A stretch of DNA of 27,560 nucleotides from JAHEFX01 sp964614585 (GCA_964614585.1 CAZTLW010000016.1:1-27560), one strand, 5' to 3'. Counted from the first letter of the stretch, positions 6,790 through 14,204 are shown. Made by a program: numbers and translations. Notes: generated by a model not told the origin, from the sequence alone.

Positions 6790-7677
6790 GTGAGAGCCGG
6801 AGTCATCGTTCCCCAGGGATGGACGGGGGAATTCGACGGTTGGGATCCGACCCGCGCCTGGAGCCGGGCGGTGGCCGTCGCCCAACGCGCCGACCGCCTG
6901 GGATTCGAGTCGATATGGATGTACGACCACTTCCACACGGTGCCCGAACCGACCGACGAGATCACCTTCGAGTCGTTCACCAGCCTCGCCGCGCTCGGCG
7001 CCTCCACGCAGCGGGTCCGGCTCGGGCACGTGGTCATCTGCGCCGGGTTCCGCAACCCGGCCCTCACCGCCAAGATGCTGTCCTCGATGGACGTCCACAC
7101 GGGCGGACGGATGGAGGTCGGGATCGGCGCCGGATGGAAACGGGACGAATGGGAGGCCTACGGATACGGCTTCCCCGGCACCCGGGACCGCCTGGACAAC
7201 CTCGGTGACCAGCTGGAGATCCTTCGCCGCATGATGGATGCCGGCCCGGCGACCTATCGCGGCGACCACGCCTCGGTCGACGGAGCCATCAACGTCCCCC
7301 GGCCGATCCAGCGTCCCCGGATCCCCATCATGGTGGGGGGGAACGGCCCGGAGGTGACCTGGCGGCTGGCGGCTCGCCATGCCGACGAACTGAACCTCGA
7401 CGGAATGACCCCCGACGAGGTCGCCGGTGCCCTCCCGGTCATCGCCTCGCGCTGTGAGGAGATCGACCGTGACCCCGACGATCTCCGGCTCTCCGTCCAC
7501 GTCTTCACCACCCGCTTCACCCCGTCCGGTGGCGAACGGGTCGAGCTGCTCGCCCGCTATGCCGAGCTCGGGGTCTCCCGGGTGATCGGCCTCGTGGGCG
7601 CGTCGGCCGAGTCCGACGAGGCCATTGACGAGTTGGCGGCCGACTGCGAACAGGCCGGCGTCGAGCTCGCCGCCTGA
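6790..7677 (+). CDS. LLM-class F420-dependent oxidoreductase
   Basis: A 295-residue TIM-barrel protein of the luciferase-like monooxygenase superfamily. Seen directly: RADRLGFESIWMYDHFH near 31-47, RVRLGHVV, MDVHTGGRMEVGIGAGWK, and PIMVGGNGPEVTWRLAARHADELNL in the second half. These match the F420-binding actinobacterial branch rather than FMN luciferases, as there is no partner flavin reductase nearby. Such enzymes move hydride between F420H2 and many substrates; the substrate cannot be predicted. The GTG start at 6790 is chosen because GAGAGGAG at 6777-6784 sits 5 nt upstream and the product begins MRAGVIVPQGW, the typical first strand; an upstream in-frame ATG at 6658 would overlap prs. 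It lies 94 bp after prs in the same direction and is followed by a hairpin. Confidence 0.85.
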   Translation: MRAGVIVPQGWTGEFDGWDPTRAWSRAVAVAQRADRLGFESIWMYDHFHTVPEPTDEITFESFTSLAALGASTQRVRLGHVVICAGFRNPALTAKMLSSMDVHTGGRMEVGIGAGWKRDEWEAYGYGFPGTRDRLDNLGDQLEILRRMMDAGPATYRGDHASVDGAINVPRPIQRPRIPIMVGGNGPEVTWRLAARHADELNLDGMTPDEVAGALPVIASRCEEIDRDPDDLRLSVHVFTTRFTPSGGERVELLARYAELGVSRVIGLVGASAESDEAIDELAADCEQAGVELAA

Positions 7678-7714
7678 GGTCCCGCCCGCCGCGCCGCCTC
7701 GGGACGGGCGCAGC

Positions 7715-7737
7715 GGCCGGCTGCCTCGTGGCCGGCC
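7715..7737 (+). terminator. GC-rich hairpin after the LLM oxidoreductase
   Basis: GGCCGGC and GCCGGCC form a perfect 7-bp stem around a 9-nt loop, 37 nt past the stop codon. No T-run follows, as is common in GC-rich actinobacteria. It separates the oxidoreductase from the tRNA promoter. Confidence 0.4.
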
Positions 7738-7748
7738 CGTGGTCGCCG

Positions 7749-7754
7749 TACACT
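7749..7754 (+). promoter_or_regulatory. -10 element for tRNA-Gly/tRNA-Arg
   Basis: TACACT with predicted start near 7761, four nt before mature tRNA-Gly. tRNA-Arg follows after a 12-nt gap without its own -10, so the two are probably transcribed together. Confidence 0.55.
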
Positions 7755-7764
7755 GCCGGTGCTC

Positions 7765-7835
7765 GCGGGTGTAGCTCAATGGCAGAGCCTCGGCCTTCCA
7801 AGCCGATGATGCGGGTTCGATTCCCGTCACCCGCT
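7765..7835 (+). tRNA. tRNA-Gly (anticodon TCC)
   Basis: A 71-nt cloverleaf: acceptor GCGGGTG/CACCCGC, D-arm GCTC/GAGC, anticodon stem TCGGC/GCCGA with loop CTTCCAA (anticodon TCC, reads GGA and GGG), T-arm GCGGG/CCCGT with one G-U pair and loop TTCGATT, discriminator T. CCA is not encoded. Confidence 0.96.
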
Positions 7836-7847
7836 CCGACCCTCCCT

Positions 7848-7921
7848 GCCCCCGTAGCTCAACTGGACAGAGCACCGGGCTTCTATCCCGGGTGTTGCAG
7901 GTTCGAGTCCTGCCGGGGGTG
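7848..7921 (+). tRNA. tRNA-Arg (anticodon TCT)
   Basis: A 74-nt cloverleaf: acceptor GCCCCCG/CGGGGGT (first pair G-U), D-arm GCTC/GAGC, anticodon stem CCGGG/CCCGG with loop CTTCTAT (anticodon TCT, reads AGA and AGG), T-arm GCAGG/CCTGC with loop TTCGAGT, discriminator G. CCA is not encoded. The codons it reads are rare in this GC-rich region. Confidence 0.95.
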
Positions 7922-7929
7922 CGTTCGCA

Positions 7930-7968
7930 GTACTCAGTACTTGGTACTCGGTACTCGGTACTCGGTAC
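7930..7968 (+). repeat. 7-bp GTAC tandem array, copy 1
   Basis: GTAC recurs at 7930, 7937, 7944, 7951, 7958 and 7965, a strict 7-bp period. The units are GTACTCA, GTACTTG, then GTACTCG three times, and a final GTAC. The array begins 9 nt after the end of tRNA-Arg and ends 28 nt before the tRNA-His -10 element. Related arrays occur at 11531 and 15921. Confidence 0.9.
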
Positions 7969-7996
7969 ACCGGATGGCCCAACGGCGTCGGGCCGG

Positions 7997-8002
7997 TACC
8001 AT
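7997..8002 (+). promoter_or_regulatory. -10 element for tRNA-His
   Basis: TACCAT with predicted start near 8009. The 25-nt leader before the mature tRNA would be almost filled by the hairpin at 8010-8029. Confidence 0.5.
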
Positions 8003-8009
8003 GGCCGCT

Positions 8010-8029
8010 CGGCGACCATGCGGTCGCCG
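8010..8029 (+). other. perfect hairpin in the tRNA-His leader
   Basis: CGGCGACC-ATGC-GGTCGCCG is an 8-bp perfect stem with a 4-nt loop. It begins at the predicted transcription start and ends 4 nt before mature tRNA-His. It could stabilise or delay 5' processing, or be an operator for a dimeric protein. Confidence 0.6.
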
Positions 8030-8033
8030 CATG

Positions 8034-8108
8034 GTGGCCGTAGCTCAGTTCGGTTAGAGCGCCTGGTTGTGGTCCAGGAGGTCGCGGGTTCGAATCCCGT
8101 CGGTCACC
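8034..8108 (+). tRNA. tRNA-His (anticodon GTG)
   Basis: A 75-nt cloverleaf: acceptor GTGGCCG/CGGTCAC (one G-U pair), D-arm GCTC/GAGC, anticodon stem CCTGG/CCAGG with loop TTGTGGT (anticodon GTG), T-arm GCGGG/CCCGT with loop TTCGAAT, position 73 C. The base before the acceptor (8033) is G and faces C73, giving the extra G-1:C73 pair required by HisRS, so the mature tRNA should start at 8033. Confidence 0.96.
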
Positions 8109-8114
8109 CCGAAG

Positions 8115-8138
8115 CGGTCGGGCGGCTTCGCCCGACCG
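8115..8138 (+). terminator. hairpin after tRNA-His
   Basis: CGGTCGGGC and GCCCGACCG form a perfect 9-bp stem with loop GGCTTC, starting 7 nt past tRNA-His. The downstream tract TCGTCGTTGG is only mildly T-rich. It is likely a tRNA terminator or 3' processing signal. Confidence 0.5.
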
Positions 8139-8167
8139 TCGTCGTTGGACACGTCGTCGTTGGACAC
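8138..8167 (+). repeat. perfect 15-bp tandem duplication before tig
   Basis: GTCGTCGTTGGACAC occurs twice without a gap (8138-8152 and 8153-8167). Each copy holds a -35-like TTGGAC. The second copy ends directly before the tig ribosome-binding site AAGGAG (8168-8173). Confidence 0.9.
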
Positions 8168-8182
8168 AAGGAGCCCCACCCG

Positions 8183-9589
8183 ATGAGTGCCACGGTCTCG
8201 GAGGCCGGCGCGTTCGAGCGCCTGATCACCTTCACCCTCCCCGCCGCCGACCTGGCGGCCGCCGAGAACGCCGCCGCCCGCCGGCTCGGCGCCGAGCTCC
8301 GCATCCCGGGGTTCCGTCCCGGTCGGGCGCCCCGCCCCCTCGTGGAGGCCCAGGTCGGCAAGGACCGCATCCGGTCCGAGGCCCTCGACCAGGTGCTGCC
8401 CGGCGTCGTCGCCACCGTGCTCGAGGACGAGGACATCGAGCCCGCCGCAAGTCCCGGCGTGGAGGCGATTCGTGACACCGACGACGGCGTCGAGGTCGAC
8501 GTCCGGGTGGCGATCTGGCCGACCCTCCCCGAGGCCCCCGACTACGTCGGACGCGTCGTCGACGTGGAGTCCCCGTCTCTCACGGATGAGGAGATGGAGA
8601 ACCAGCTCACCGCGATCCGCGAACAGTTCGCCGAGGTCACCCCGGTCGAGCGACCCGCTGCCGAGGGCGACATCGTCGTGATCGACCTCGCCGGCGAACG
8701 CGAGGGTGAACCCTACGAGCCGCTGTCCGCCGACGGCCTCTTCCATGAGATCGGGGCCGGCCAGTTGGTCGAGGGCCTCGACGAGGCGGTGACCGGTGCC
8801 TCGGCCGGTGACACGGTCACGTTCGACGGGACCCTCCCCGAGGGGTTCGGCGACGAGGCCGGCGACGAGGTCAGCTACCAGGTCACCGTCACCGAGGTTC
8901 GGGAGAAGACGCTGCCCGAACTCACCGACGAGTGGGCCGAGGAGAACACGGAGTTCGACACGGCCGCCGAGTTCACCGAGACCCTCGAGCGGCGACTCGG
9001 GCAACGGAAGCTCGACGCCGCCTACGACGCGTTCCGCCGCGCGCTCATCGACCTGTTGGTCGCCGAGATCGAGATCGAGGTCCCCCAGGCCATCGTGCGC
9101 GGGGAGATGGACCGGCTCCTCCACGACTTCTCGCACCGACTCTCGGAACAGGACATCTCGATCACCGACTACCTACAGGTGACCGGCCAGAGCGAGGAGC
9201 AGTTCGTCGGCGACCTCGAGGCCCAGGCCCGCCGATCCATCGGCATCGACCTGGTGCTCGACGCCGTCGTCGAGGACGCCGGGATCGAGCTCTCCGACGA
9301 GGAGCTGTCGGCGACGCTCGACTCCTTCCGGTCGATGGCGGCCGAGCAGGGCGTCGACGTGACCGGCACCCCCCAAGAGCAGCGGGTGGTCACTGATATG
9401 CTCCGACAGAAGGCCATGGAGACCCTGCTGAAGTCGGCAGCTCCCACCGACGGCGACGGGAATCCCGTCGACTTCGTCGCCCTGGCGGCCGCGTTGGCGG
9501 AACCGGAGGACGACGAATCCGACGACGAGACCCCTGCCGACGACGAGGCGAACGACGAGGCGGACGGCGAGCTCGACGACGGTCGTTGA
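8183..9589 (+). CDS. tig: trigger factor, ribosome-associated chaperone and prolyl isomerase
   Basis: A 468-residue protein, the usual length for the family. It binds ribosomal protein L23 at the exit tunnel and shields nascent chains. Seen directly: the ribosome-binding loop GFRPGRAPRPLV near 46-57, a central FKBP-like domain beginning about EGDIVVIDLAGEREGEP (around 160) with GAGQLVEGLDEAVTGASAGD and TFDGTLPEGFGDE, and a long helical C-terminal domain. The last 30 residues or so are almost entirely Asp/Glu with few hydrophobics, a flexible acidic tail. ATG 8183 is chosen because AAGGAG (8168-8173) precedes it by 9 nt; the open frame continues upstream through tRNA-His but cannot be coding there. 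It is first in tig-clpP-clpX, a classical order. No -10 element is evident before it, so it may depend on readthrough from the tRNA or on a non-standard promoter. Confidence 0.95.
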   Translation: MSATVSEAGAFERLITFTLPAADLAAAENAAARRLGAELRIPGFRPGRAPRPLVEAQVGKDRIRSEALDQVLPGVVATVLEDEDIEPAASPGVEAIRDTDDGVEVDVRVAIWPTLPEAPDYVGRVVDVESPSLTDEEMENQLTAIREQFAEVTPVERPAAEGDIVVIDLAGEREGEPYEPLSADGLFHEIGAGQLVEGLDEAVTGASAGDTVTFDGTLPEGFGDEAGDEVSYQVTVTEVREKTLPELTDEWAEENTEFDTAAEFTETLERRLGQRKLDAAYDAFRRALIDLLVAEIEIEVPQAIVRGEMDRLLHDFSHRLSEQDISITDYLQVTGQSEEQFVGDLEAQARRSIGIDLVLDAVVEDAGIELSDEELSATLDSFRSMAAEQGVDVTGTPQEQRVVTDMLRQKAMETLLKSAAPTDGDGNPVDFVALAAALAEPEDDESDDETPADDEANDEADGELDDGR

Positions 9590-9634
9590 CTCGCTCGGTC
9601 CCGACGAGAACACTGAGACCCCCTGGAGGACCGG

Positions 9635-10252
9635 ATGGACGCCCAGAACTACCTCGTACCGACCGTCGTCGAGTCGACCTCACGCGGTGAGCGTGCCTAC
9701 GACATCTACAGCCGGTTGCTGAAGGACCGCATCATCTTCCTCGGCACCCCGATCGACGACGCGGTGGCGAACCTCATCATGGCCCAGCTCCTCCACCTCG
9801 AGTCGGAGGACCCCGACAAGGACATCTTCCTCTACATCAACTCGCCGGGTGGGTCGATCACGTCGCTGTTCGCCATCTACGACACCATGCGGTACATCGG
9901 CCCCGACGTCTCGACCGTCTGCATGGGGATGGCCGCCTCGGCGGCGGCCGTCATGCTGGCCGGGGGAGCGAAGGGCAAGCGCTTCGCCCTCCCGCACGCC
10001 CGGATCATGATGCACCAGCCCCACGGCGGGGCCCAGGGCCAGGCAACCGACATCGAGATCCAGGCCAAGCTCATCATCCAGATGCGCGAGCAGCTCAACC
10101 AGATCCTCGCCGAGCACACCGGCCAGGACGTCGAGAAGGTCGCCCGGGACACCGAGCGCGACTACTGGATGCTTGCCGACGAGGCCCAGGAGTACGGGGT
10201 CATCGACTCGGTCATCTCACGGCGCGACCTGGCCGCGGTGCAGAGCGCATAG
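9635..10252 (+). CDS. clpP: ATP-dependent Clp protease proteolytic subunit
   Basis: A 205-residue serine peptidase that forms the 14-mer chamber of ClpXP/ClpCP. Seen directly: the catalytic triad S102 (GMAAS), H127 (MMHQPHGG) and D176 (TERDYWML), plus INSPGGSI at 69-76, which shapes the oxyanion region. The N-terminus MDAQNYLVPTVVE is short, with only a small propeptide possible. TGGAGGA before the ATG is a strong ribosome-binding site. It starts 45 nt after tig and ends 15 nt before clpX, so the three are probably one operon. Actinobacteria often carry tandem clpP1-clpP2; only one copy is here, so a partner may lie elsewhere. Confidence 0.97.
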   Translation: MDAQNYLVPTVVESTSRGERAYDIYSRLLKDRIIFLGTPIDDAVANLIMAQLLHLESEDPDKDIFLYINSPGGSITSLFAIYDTMRYIGPDVSTVCMGMAASAAAVMLAGGAKGKRFALPHARIMMHQPHGGAQGQATDIEIQAKLIIQMREQLNQILAEHTGQDVEKVARDTERDYWMLADEAQEYGVIDSVISRRDLAAVQSA

Positions 10253-10267
10253 GGAGGCGAGCGACGG

Positions 10268-11515
10268 ATGGCGAAATTCGGTGAGGGCGGCGACCTCCTC
10301 AAATGCAGCTTCTGTGGCAAGTCCCAGAAGCAGGTCCGGAAGCTGATTGCGGGGCCGGGCGTCTACATCTGCGACGAGTGCATCGATCTCTGCAACGAGA
10401 TCATCGAGGAGGAGTTCGCCGGCACGGAGCAGCCCGAGCAGGTCGAGCTCCCCACCCCCGCCGAGATCCACGGCTTCCTCTCCGAGTACGTCATCGGCCA
10501 GGACCGGGCCAAGAAGATCCTCTCGGTCGCGGTCTACAACCACTACAAGCGGGTGCGGGCCGGCCGCAGCAAGGCCGAGTCGGTGGAGCTGGCCAAGTCG
10601 AACATCCTGCTCATCGGCCCGACGGGCTCCGGCAAGACCGAGCTCGCCCGCACCCTGGCCCGACTCCTGAACGTCCCGTTCGCGATTGCCGACGCCACCG
10701 CCCTCACCGAGGCGGGCTACGTGGGCGAGGACGTGGAGAACATCCTCCTCAAGCTCATCCAGGCGGCCGATTTCGACACCGCCCGGGCCGAGCAGGGGAT
10801 CATCTACATCGACGAGATCGACAAGATCGCCCGCAAGGCCGAGAACCCCTCGATCACCCGTGACGTCTCGGGGGAGGGTGTCCAGCAGGCGCTCCTCAAG
10901 ATCCTCGAGGGCACCGTGGCCTCGGTCCCGCCCCAGGGTGGGCGCAAGCACCCCCACCAGGAGTTCCTCCAGATCGACACGACCAACGTGTTGTTCATCG
11001 TCGGTGGCGCCTTTGCCGGGCTCGACAAGGTGATCGCCGATCGGGTCGGCGCCCGTTCCATCGGCTTCGGTGCCGACGTCCGGGGCAAGAAGGAGCTCGA
11101 TGCCGGCGACCTGCTGCCGCAGGTCTCGCCCGAGGACCTGCACCGCTACGGGCTCATCCCAGAGTTCATCGGGCGGCTGCCGGTGGTGGCGACCGTCGAC
11201 GAGCTCGACGTGGAGTCCCTCGTGCGCATCCTGACCGAGCCCCGCCACTCGCTCGTCAGCCAGTTCCGGCGCATGTTCGAGCTCGACGACGCCGAGCTCG
11301 CCTTCACGCCCGGTGCCCTCGAGGCGATCGCCCAGAAGGCGATGGCGCGCGGGATCGGTGCCCGGGGCCTGCGCTCGATCCTCGAGGAGATCCTCCTCGA
11401 CACCATGTACGAGCTGCCCTCGCGCCCCGACATCACGCGGGTGGAGATCACCGCCGACACGGTCGAGACGACCGCCTCCGACCCGGTCATTCACCTGAGC
11501 GAACGCACGGCATAG
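10268..11515 (+). CDS. clpX: ClpX, AAA+ unfoldase of the Clp protease
   Basis: A 415-residue ATPase that recognises tagged substrates and threads them into ClpP. Domains in order: N-terminal zinc-binding domain with C13, C16, C35, C38; Walker A GPTGSGKT at 117-124; pore loop GYVGED at about 150-155; Walker B IIYIDEID at 178-185; RKHPHQEF; the IGF loop at 265-267 (SIGFGADV) that docks on ClpP; PEFIGRLPV in the sensor region; and GIGARGLRSILEE in the small domain (sensor 2). All key residues are intact. TAGGGAGG at the clpP stop provides a ribosome-binding site about 11 nt before the ATG. A 7-bp GTAC array begins 16 nt after its stop codon. Confidence 0.97.
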   Translation: MAKFGEGGDLLKCSFCGKSQKQVRKLIAGPGVYICDECIDLCNEIIEEEFAGTEQPEQVELPTPAEIHGFLSEYVIGQDRAKKILSVAVYNHYKRVRAGRSKAESVELAKSNILLIGPTGSGKTELARTLARLLNVPFAIADATALTEAGYVGEDVENILLKLIQAADFDTARAEQGIIYIDEIDKIARKAENPSITRDVSGEGVQQALLKILEGTVASVPPQGGRKHPHQEFLQIDTTNVLFIVGGAFAGLDKVIADRVGARSIGFGADVRGKKELDAGDLLPQVSPEDLHRYGLIPEFIGRLPVVATVDELDVESLVRILTEPRHSLVSQFRRMFELDDAELAFTPGALEAIAQKAMARGIGARGLRSILEEILLDTMYELPSRPDITRVEITADTVETTASDPVIHLSERTA

Positions 11516-11530
11516 GCGGCGAAGTCGCCA

Positions 11531-11565
11531 GTACTCGGTACCGAGTACCAGGTACCGAGTACCGA
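11531..11565 (+). repeat. 7-bp GTAC tandem array, copy 2 (with perfect palindrome)
   Basis: GTAC recurs at 11531, 11538, 11545, 11552 and 11559, again exactly every 7 bp. Units are GTACTCG, GTACCGA, GTACCAG, GTACCGA, GTACCGA. The unit orientation flips after the first copy, so GTACTCGGTACCGAGTAC (11531-11548) is a perfect 18-bp palindrome. It lies between the clpX stop and the valS -10 element. Confidence 0.9.
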
Positions 11566-11590
11566 CGGCGGCCGAAGGACGTCGTCCCCC

Positions 11591-11596
11591 TACCAT
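11591..11596 (+). promoter_or_regulatory. -10 element of valS
   Basis: TACCAT ends 10 nt before the valS ATG, so the predicted +1 is 3-4 nt upstream of the start codon at most. No ribosome-binding site is present. The valS message is therefore leaderless or nearly so, and a T-box leader is excluded. Confidence 0.5.
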
Positions 11597-11606
11597 CCCC
11601 CGTCCC

Positions 11607-14204
11607 ATGCAGCCCACCTACGAACCGTCGTCCTTCGAGGAGCGCTGGTACCCGATCTGGGAGCAGGCCGGGGCCTTCGCCCCCGAGGTGAACCCCGACG
11701 GCGAGCCGTTCTGCATGGTGATTCCCCCGCCGAACGTCACCGGCCGGCTGCACATGGGCCATGCGCTGAACCACACGCTCTACGACGCCATCATCCGTCG
11801 GAAGCGCATGCAGGGCCATGCAGCCCTGTGGGTGCCGGGCACCGACCATGCCGGTATCGCCACCCAGAACGTGGTCGAGCGGGAGCTCGCCGAGGAGGGG
11901 ATCAGTCGCCACGACCTCGGCCGGGAGGCCTTCGTCGAGCAGGTCTGGGCCTGGAAGGAGCGCTACGGCGGCACGATCTCCGACCAGATGCGGCGGCTCG
12001 GCGACTCGGTGGACTGGAGTCGCGAGCGGTTCACCATGGACGAGGGGCTGAGCCGGGCGGTCCGAGAGGTCTTCGTGCGCCTCTTCGAGGAGGACCTCAT
12101 CTACCGCGGCCACCGGATCATCAACTGGTGCCCTCGCTGCGGCACCGCGCTCGCCGAGATCGAGGTCGAGTACGAGGACCGCCAGGGCGAGCTCGCCCAC
12201 CTCGCCTACCCGGCGACCGACGGCTCCACCGAGGTGGTGGTCGCCACGACCCGGGCGGAGACGATGCTCGGCGACACCGCCGTGGCCGTCCATCCCGACG
12301 ACGAGCGGTACGCCCACCTCGTCGGGGGCACCCTCACGCTGCCGCTCGTGGGGCGGGAGATCCCGGTGATCGCCGACCCGCATGTCGACCCCGAGTTCGG
12401 CACCGGCGCGGTCAAGGTGACGCCCGCCCACGACCCCAACGACTTCGAGATCGGGGAACGGCACGGCCTCGAGTCGGTCGTGATCATGGACCCCCACGCC
12501 ACCATCAACGAGCATGGCGGACGATTCGCGGGGCTCGACCGGTTCGAGGCCCGGGAGGCGGTCAAGGCGGCGCTCGCCGAGGCGGGCGCCCTGCGCGGGG
12601 TGGAGGACTACGTCCACTCGGTGGGCCACTGCTATCGCTGCCACACCGTGGTGGAGCCGTACCTCTCCGACCAATGGTTCGTGCGGGTCACGCCGATCAC
12701 GACCCCGGCGATCGACGCGGTGCGGACGGGGGAGAGCCACTTCGTGCCGGATCGCTGGAAGAACACCTACTTCCACTGGATGGAGAACCTCCGGGACTGG
12801 ACGATCTCCCGCCAGATCTGGTGGGGCCACCGCATCCCGGCCTGGTACTGCGACGCCTGTGGTGGCGACGAGCCCGCCGTCCATGTCAGTCGCGAGGACC
12901 TGACCGCCTGTCCAGACTGCGACGGCCCGATCCGCCAGGACCCGGACGTGCTGGACACGTGGTTCTCGAGCGCCCTGTGGCCGTTCTCGACCCTCGGGTG
13001 GCCGGACGAGACCCCCGATCTCGAGCGCTTCTACCCCAACCAGGCCCTCGTCACCGGGTTCGACATCATCTTCTTCTGGGTCGCCCGGATGATGCAGATG
13101 GGCATCCACTTCATGGGGGAGGCCCCCTTCCCGGACATCGTGATCCACGGCCTGGTCCGCGACCAGGAGGGTCGCAAGATGTCGAAGTCGATCGGCAACG
13201 CCATCGACCCCCTCGAGGTGATCGACCAGCACGGTGCCGACCCGCTCCGCCTCGCCCTCCTGCAGGCGGCGGCGCCCGGCCAGGACGTGCCCTTCGACCT
13301 CGAGTGGGTGGTGGGCGCCCGCAAGTTCGGCAACAAGGTCTGGAACGCCGCCCGCTTCGTCCTCGGCCACGTCGAGTCGGGGTCCGTGCCGCCGGATGGG
13401 GGCTACCCCACCGACCCGGCCCCCGAGGACGCCTGGATCCTCTCGCGCCTGGCGGCGGTCGCCGCCGAGTTCGACGCCCTCGCCGACGAGTACCGCTTCA
13501 GCGACGCCTACGGCCGGTTGTACTCGTTCATCTGGTCGGAGGTCTTCGACTGGTACCTCGAGATGGCCAAGGTGGGACTGCGCGACCCCGAGCGGGCGGA
13601 CACGACCCGGACGACGCTCGGCGTGGTGCTCCGCGACGTGCTCAAGCTGCTCCACCCGGCCATGCCCTTCCTGACCGAGGAGCTGTGGTCGCACCTGGTC
13701 GGTGACGGCCTGGCGGCGGTGGCCCGCTGGCCCGAGCCGCCCCCCGTCGAGGCCCCCGACGAGGTCGAGCCACTCCGGGAGCTGGTCTCGGCCGCCCGGT
13801 CCTTCAAGGCCGAGCACGGGCTGGCACCTCGGGCCCACATCGAGGTGCTCATCGACGTCGACACGATCCCCGCCTGGTGGGGGGAGCAGGCCGCGGCGCT
13901 CGCCGCGGTCGGCACCGCCCCCGTCGTCGGCGACCCCGGTCCGGGCCACACCCGACTGGTGGTGGGGGGCCTCGATGCGTACGTCCCCCTCGCCGGGATC
14001 ATCGACGTCGACGCCGAGCGGGATCGGCTGACGCGGGCCATCGACGAGGCCCGGGCGGATCTCGCCCGGTCGGAGGGCAAGCTCGCCAATCCCTCGTTCG
14101 TGGAGCGGGCCCCCGCCGAGGTGGTCGAGAAGGAGCGTCACAAGGCGACCGAGTTCACCGATCGCATCGGGGCCCTCGAGGCCCGGCTGGACGAGCTGGG
14201 TTGA
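11607..14204 (+). CDS. valS: valyl-tRNA synthetase
   Basis: An 865-residue class I synthetase that charges tRNA-Val. Seen directly: HMGH at 49-52 (the HIGH motif, in PPPNVTGRLHMGHAL), the editing domain beginning near ATTRAETMLGDTAVAV, CDACGG...CPDCDG as a small zinc-type knuckle, the KMSKS motif at 524-528, a Trp/Phe-rich anticodon-binding domain, and a C-terminal coiled-coil arm from about DRLTRAIDEARADLARSE to the end. The coiled coil and absence of an isoleucyl-type zinc C-terminus distinguish it from IleRS. The start ATG at 11607 has no ribosome-binding site; a -10 element directly upstream suggests leaderless translation. Its TGA overlaps the folC TTG by 3 nt. Confidence 0.97.
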   Translation: MQPTYEPSSFEERWYPIWEQAGAFAPEVNPDGEPFCMVIPPPNVTGRLHMGHALNHTLYDAIIRRKRMQGHAALWVPGTDHAGIATQNVVERELAEEGISRHDLGREAFVEQVWAWKERYGGTISDQMRRLGDSVDWSRERFTMDEGLSRAVREVFVRLFEEDLIYRGHRIINWCPRCGTALAEIEVEYEDRQGELAHLAYPATDGSTEVVVATTRAETMLGDTAVAVHPDDERYAHLVGGTLTLPLVGREIPVIADPHVDPEFGTGAVKVTPAHDPNDFEIGERHGLESVVIMDPHATINEHGGRFAGLDRFEAREAVKAALAEAGALRGVEDYVHSVGHCYRCHTVVEPYLSDQWFVRVTPITTPAIDAVRTGESHFVPDRWKNTYFHWMENLRDWTISRQIWWGHRIPAWYCDACGGDEPAVHVSREDLTACPDCDGPIRQDPDVLDTWFSSALWPFSTLGWPDETPDLERFYPNQALVTGFDIIFFWVARMMQMGIHFMGEAPFPDIVIHGLVRDQEGRKMSKSIGNAIDPLEVIDQHGADPLRLALLQAAAPGQDVPFDLEWVVGARKFGNKVWNAARFVLGHVESGSVPPDGGYPTDPAPEDAWILSRLAAVAAEFDALADEYRFSDAYGRLYSFIWSEVFDWYLEMAKVGLRDPERADTTRTTLGVVLRDVLKLLHPAMPFLTEELWSHLVGDGLAAVARWPEPPPVEAPDEVEPLRELVSAARSFKAEHGLAPRAHIEVLIDVDTIPAWWGEQAAALAAVGTAPVVGDPGPGHTRLVVGGLDAYVPLAGIIDVDAERDRLTRAIDEARADLARSEGKLANPSFVERAPAEVVEKERHKATEFTDRIGALEARLDELG

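Noticed and set aside
5754..7100. A 448-codon minus-strand frame opposite prs and the oxidoreductase
   Set aside because: It is a codon-position shadow of two convincing plus-strand genes and has no recognisable motif.
4755..8108. Integrated element using the tRNA genes as attachment sites
   Set aside because: No integrase, no duplicated tRNA 3' end and no composition change are visible near any of the tRNA genes.
7892..8182. Upstream in-frame extension of trigger factor
   Set aside because: It runs through tRNA-His and a repeat array; the ATG at 8183 has a good ribosome-binding site and the family-typical N-terminus.
11577..11587. Palindrome GGACGTCGTCC before valS as an operator
   Set aside because: It is only five pairs around one base and such short palindromes are common in GC-rich DNA; nothing else supports it.
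11516..11606. Possible T-box leader before valS
   Set aside because: The gap is only 91 nt, holds the GTAC array, and the -10 element is too close to the ATG to leave a leader.
11487..14141. An 884-codon open frame on the minus strand opposite valS
   Set aside because: Long antisense frames are expected opposite GC-rich genes. The translation is rich in Arg, Gly, His, Asp and Val without any domain, while the plus strand encodes a complete valyl-tRNA synthetase.
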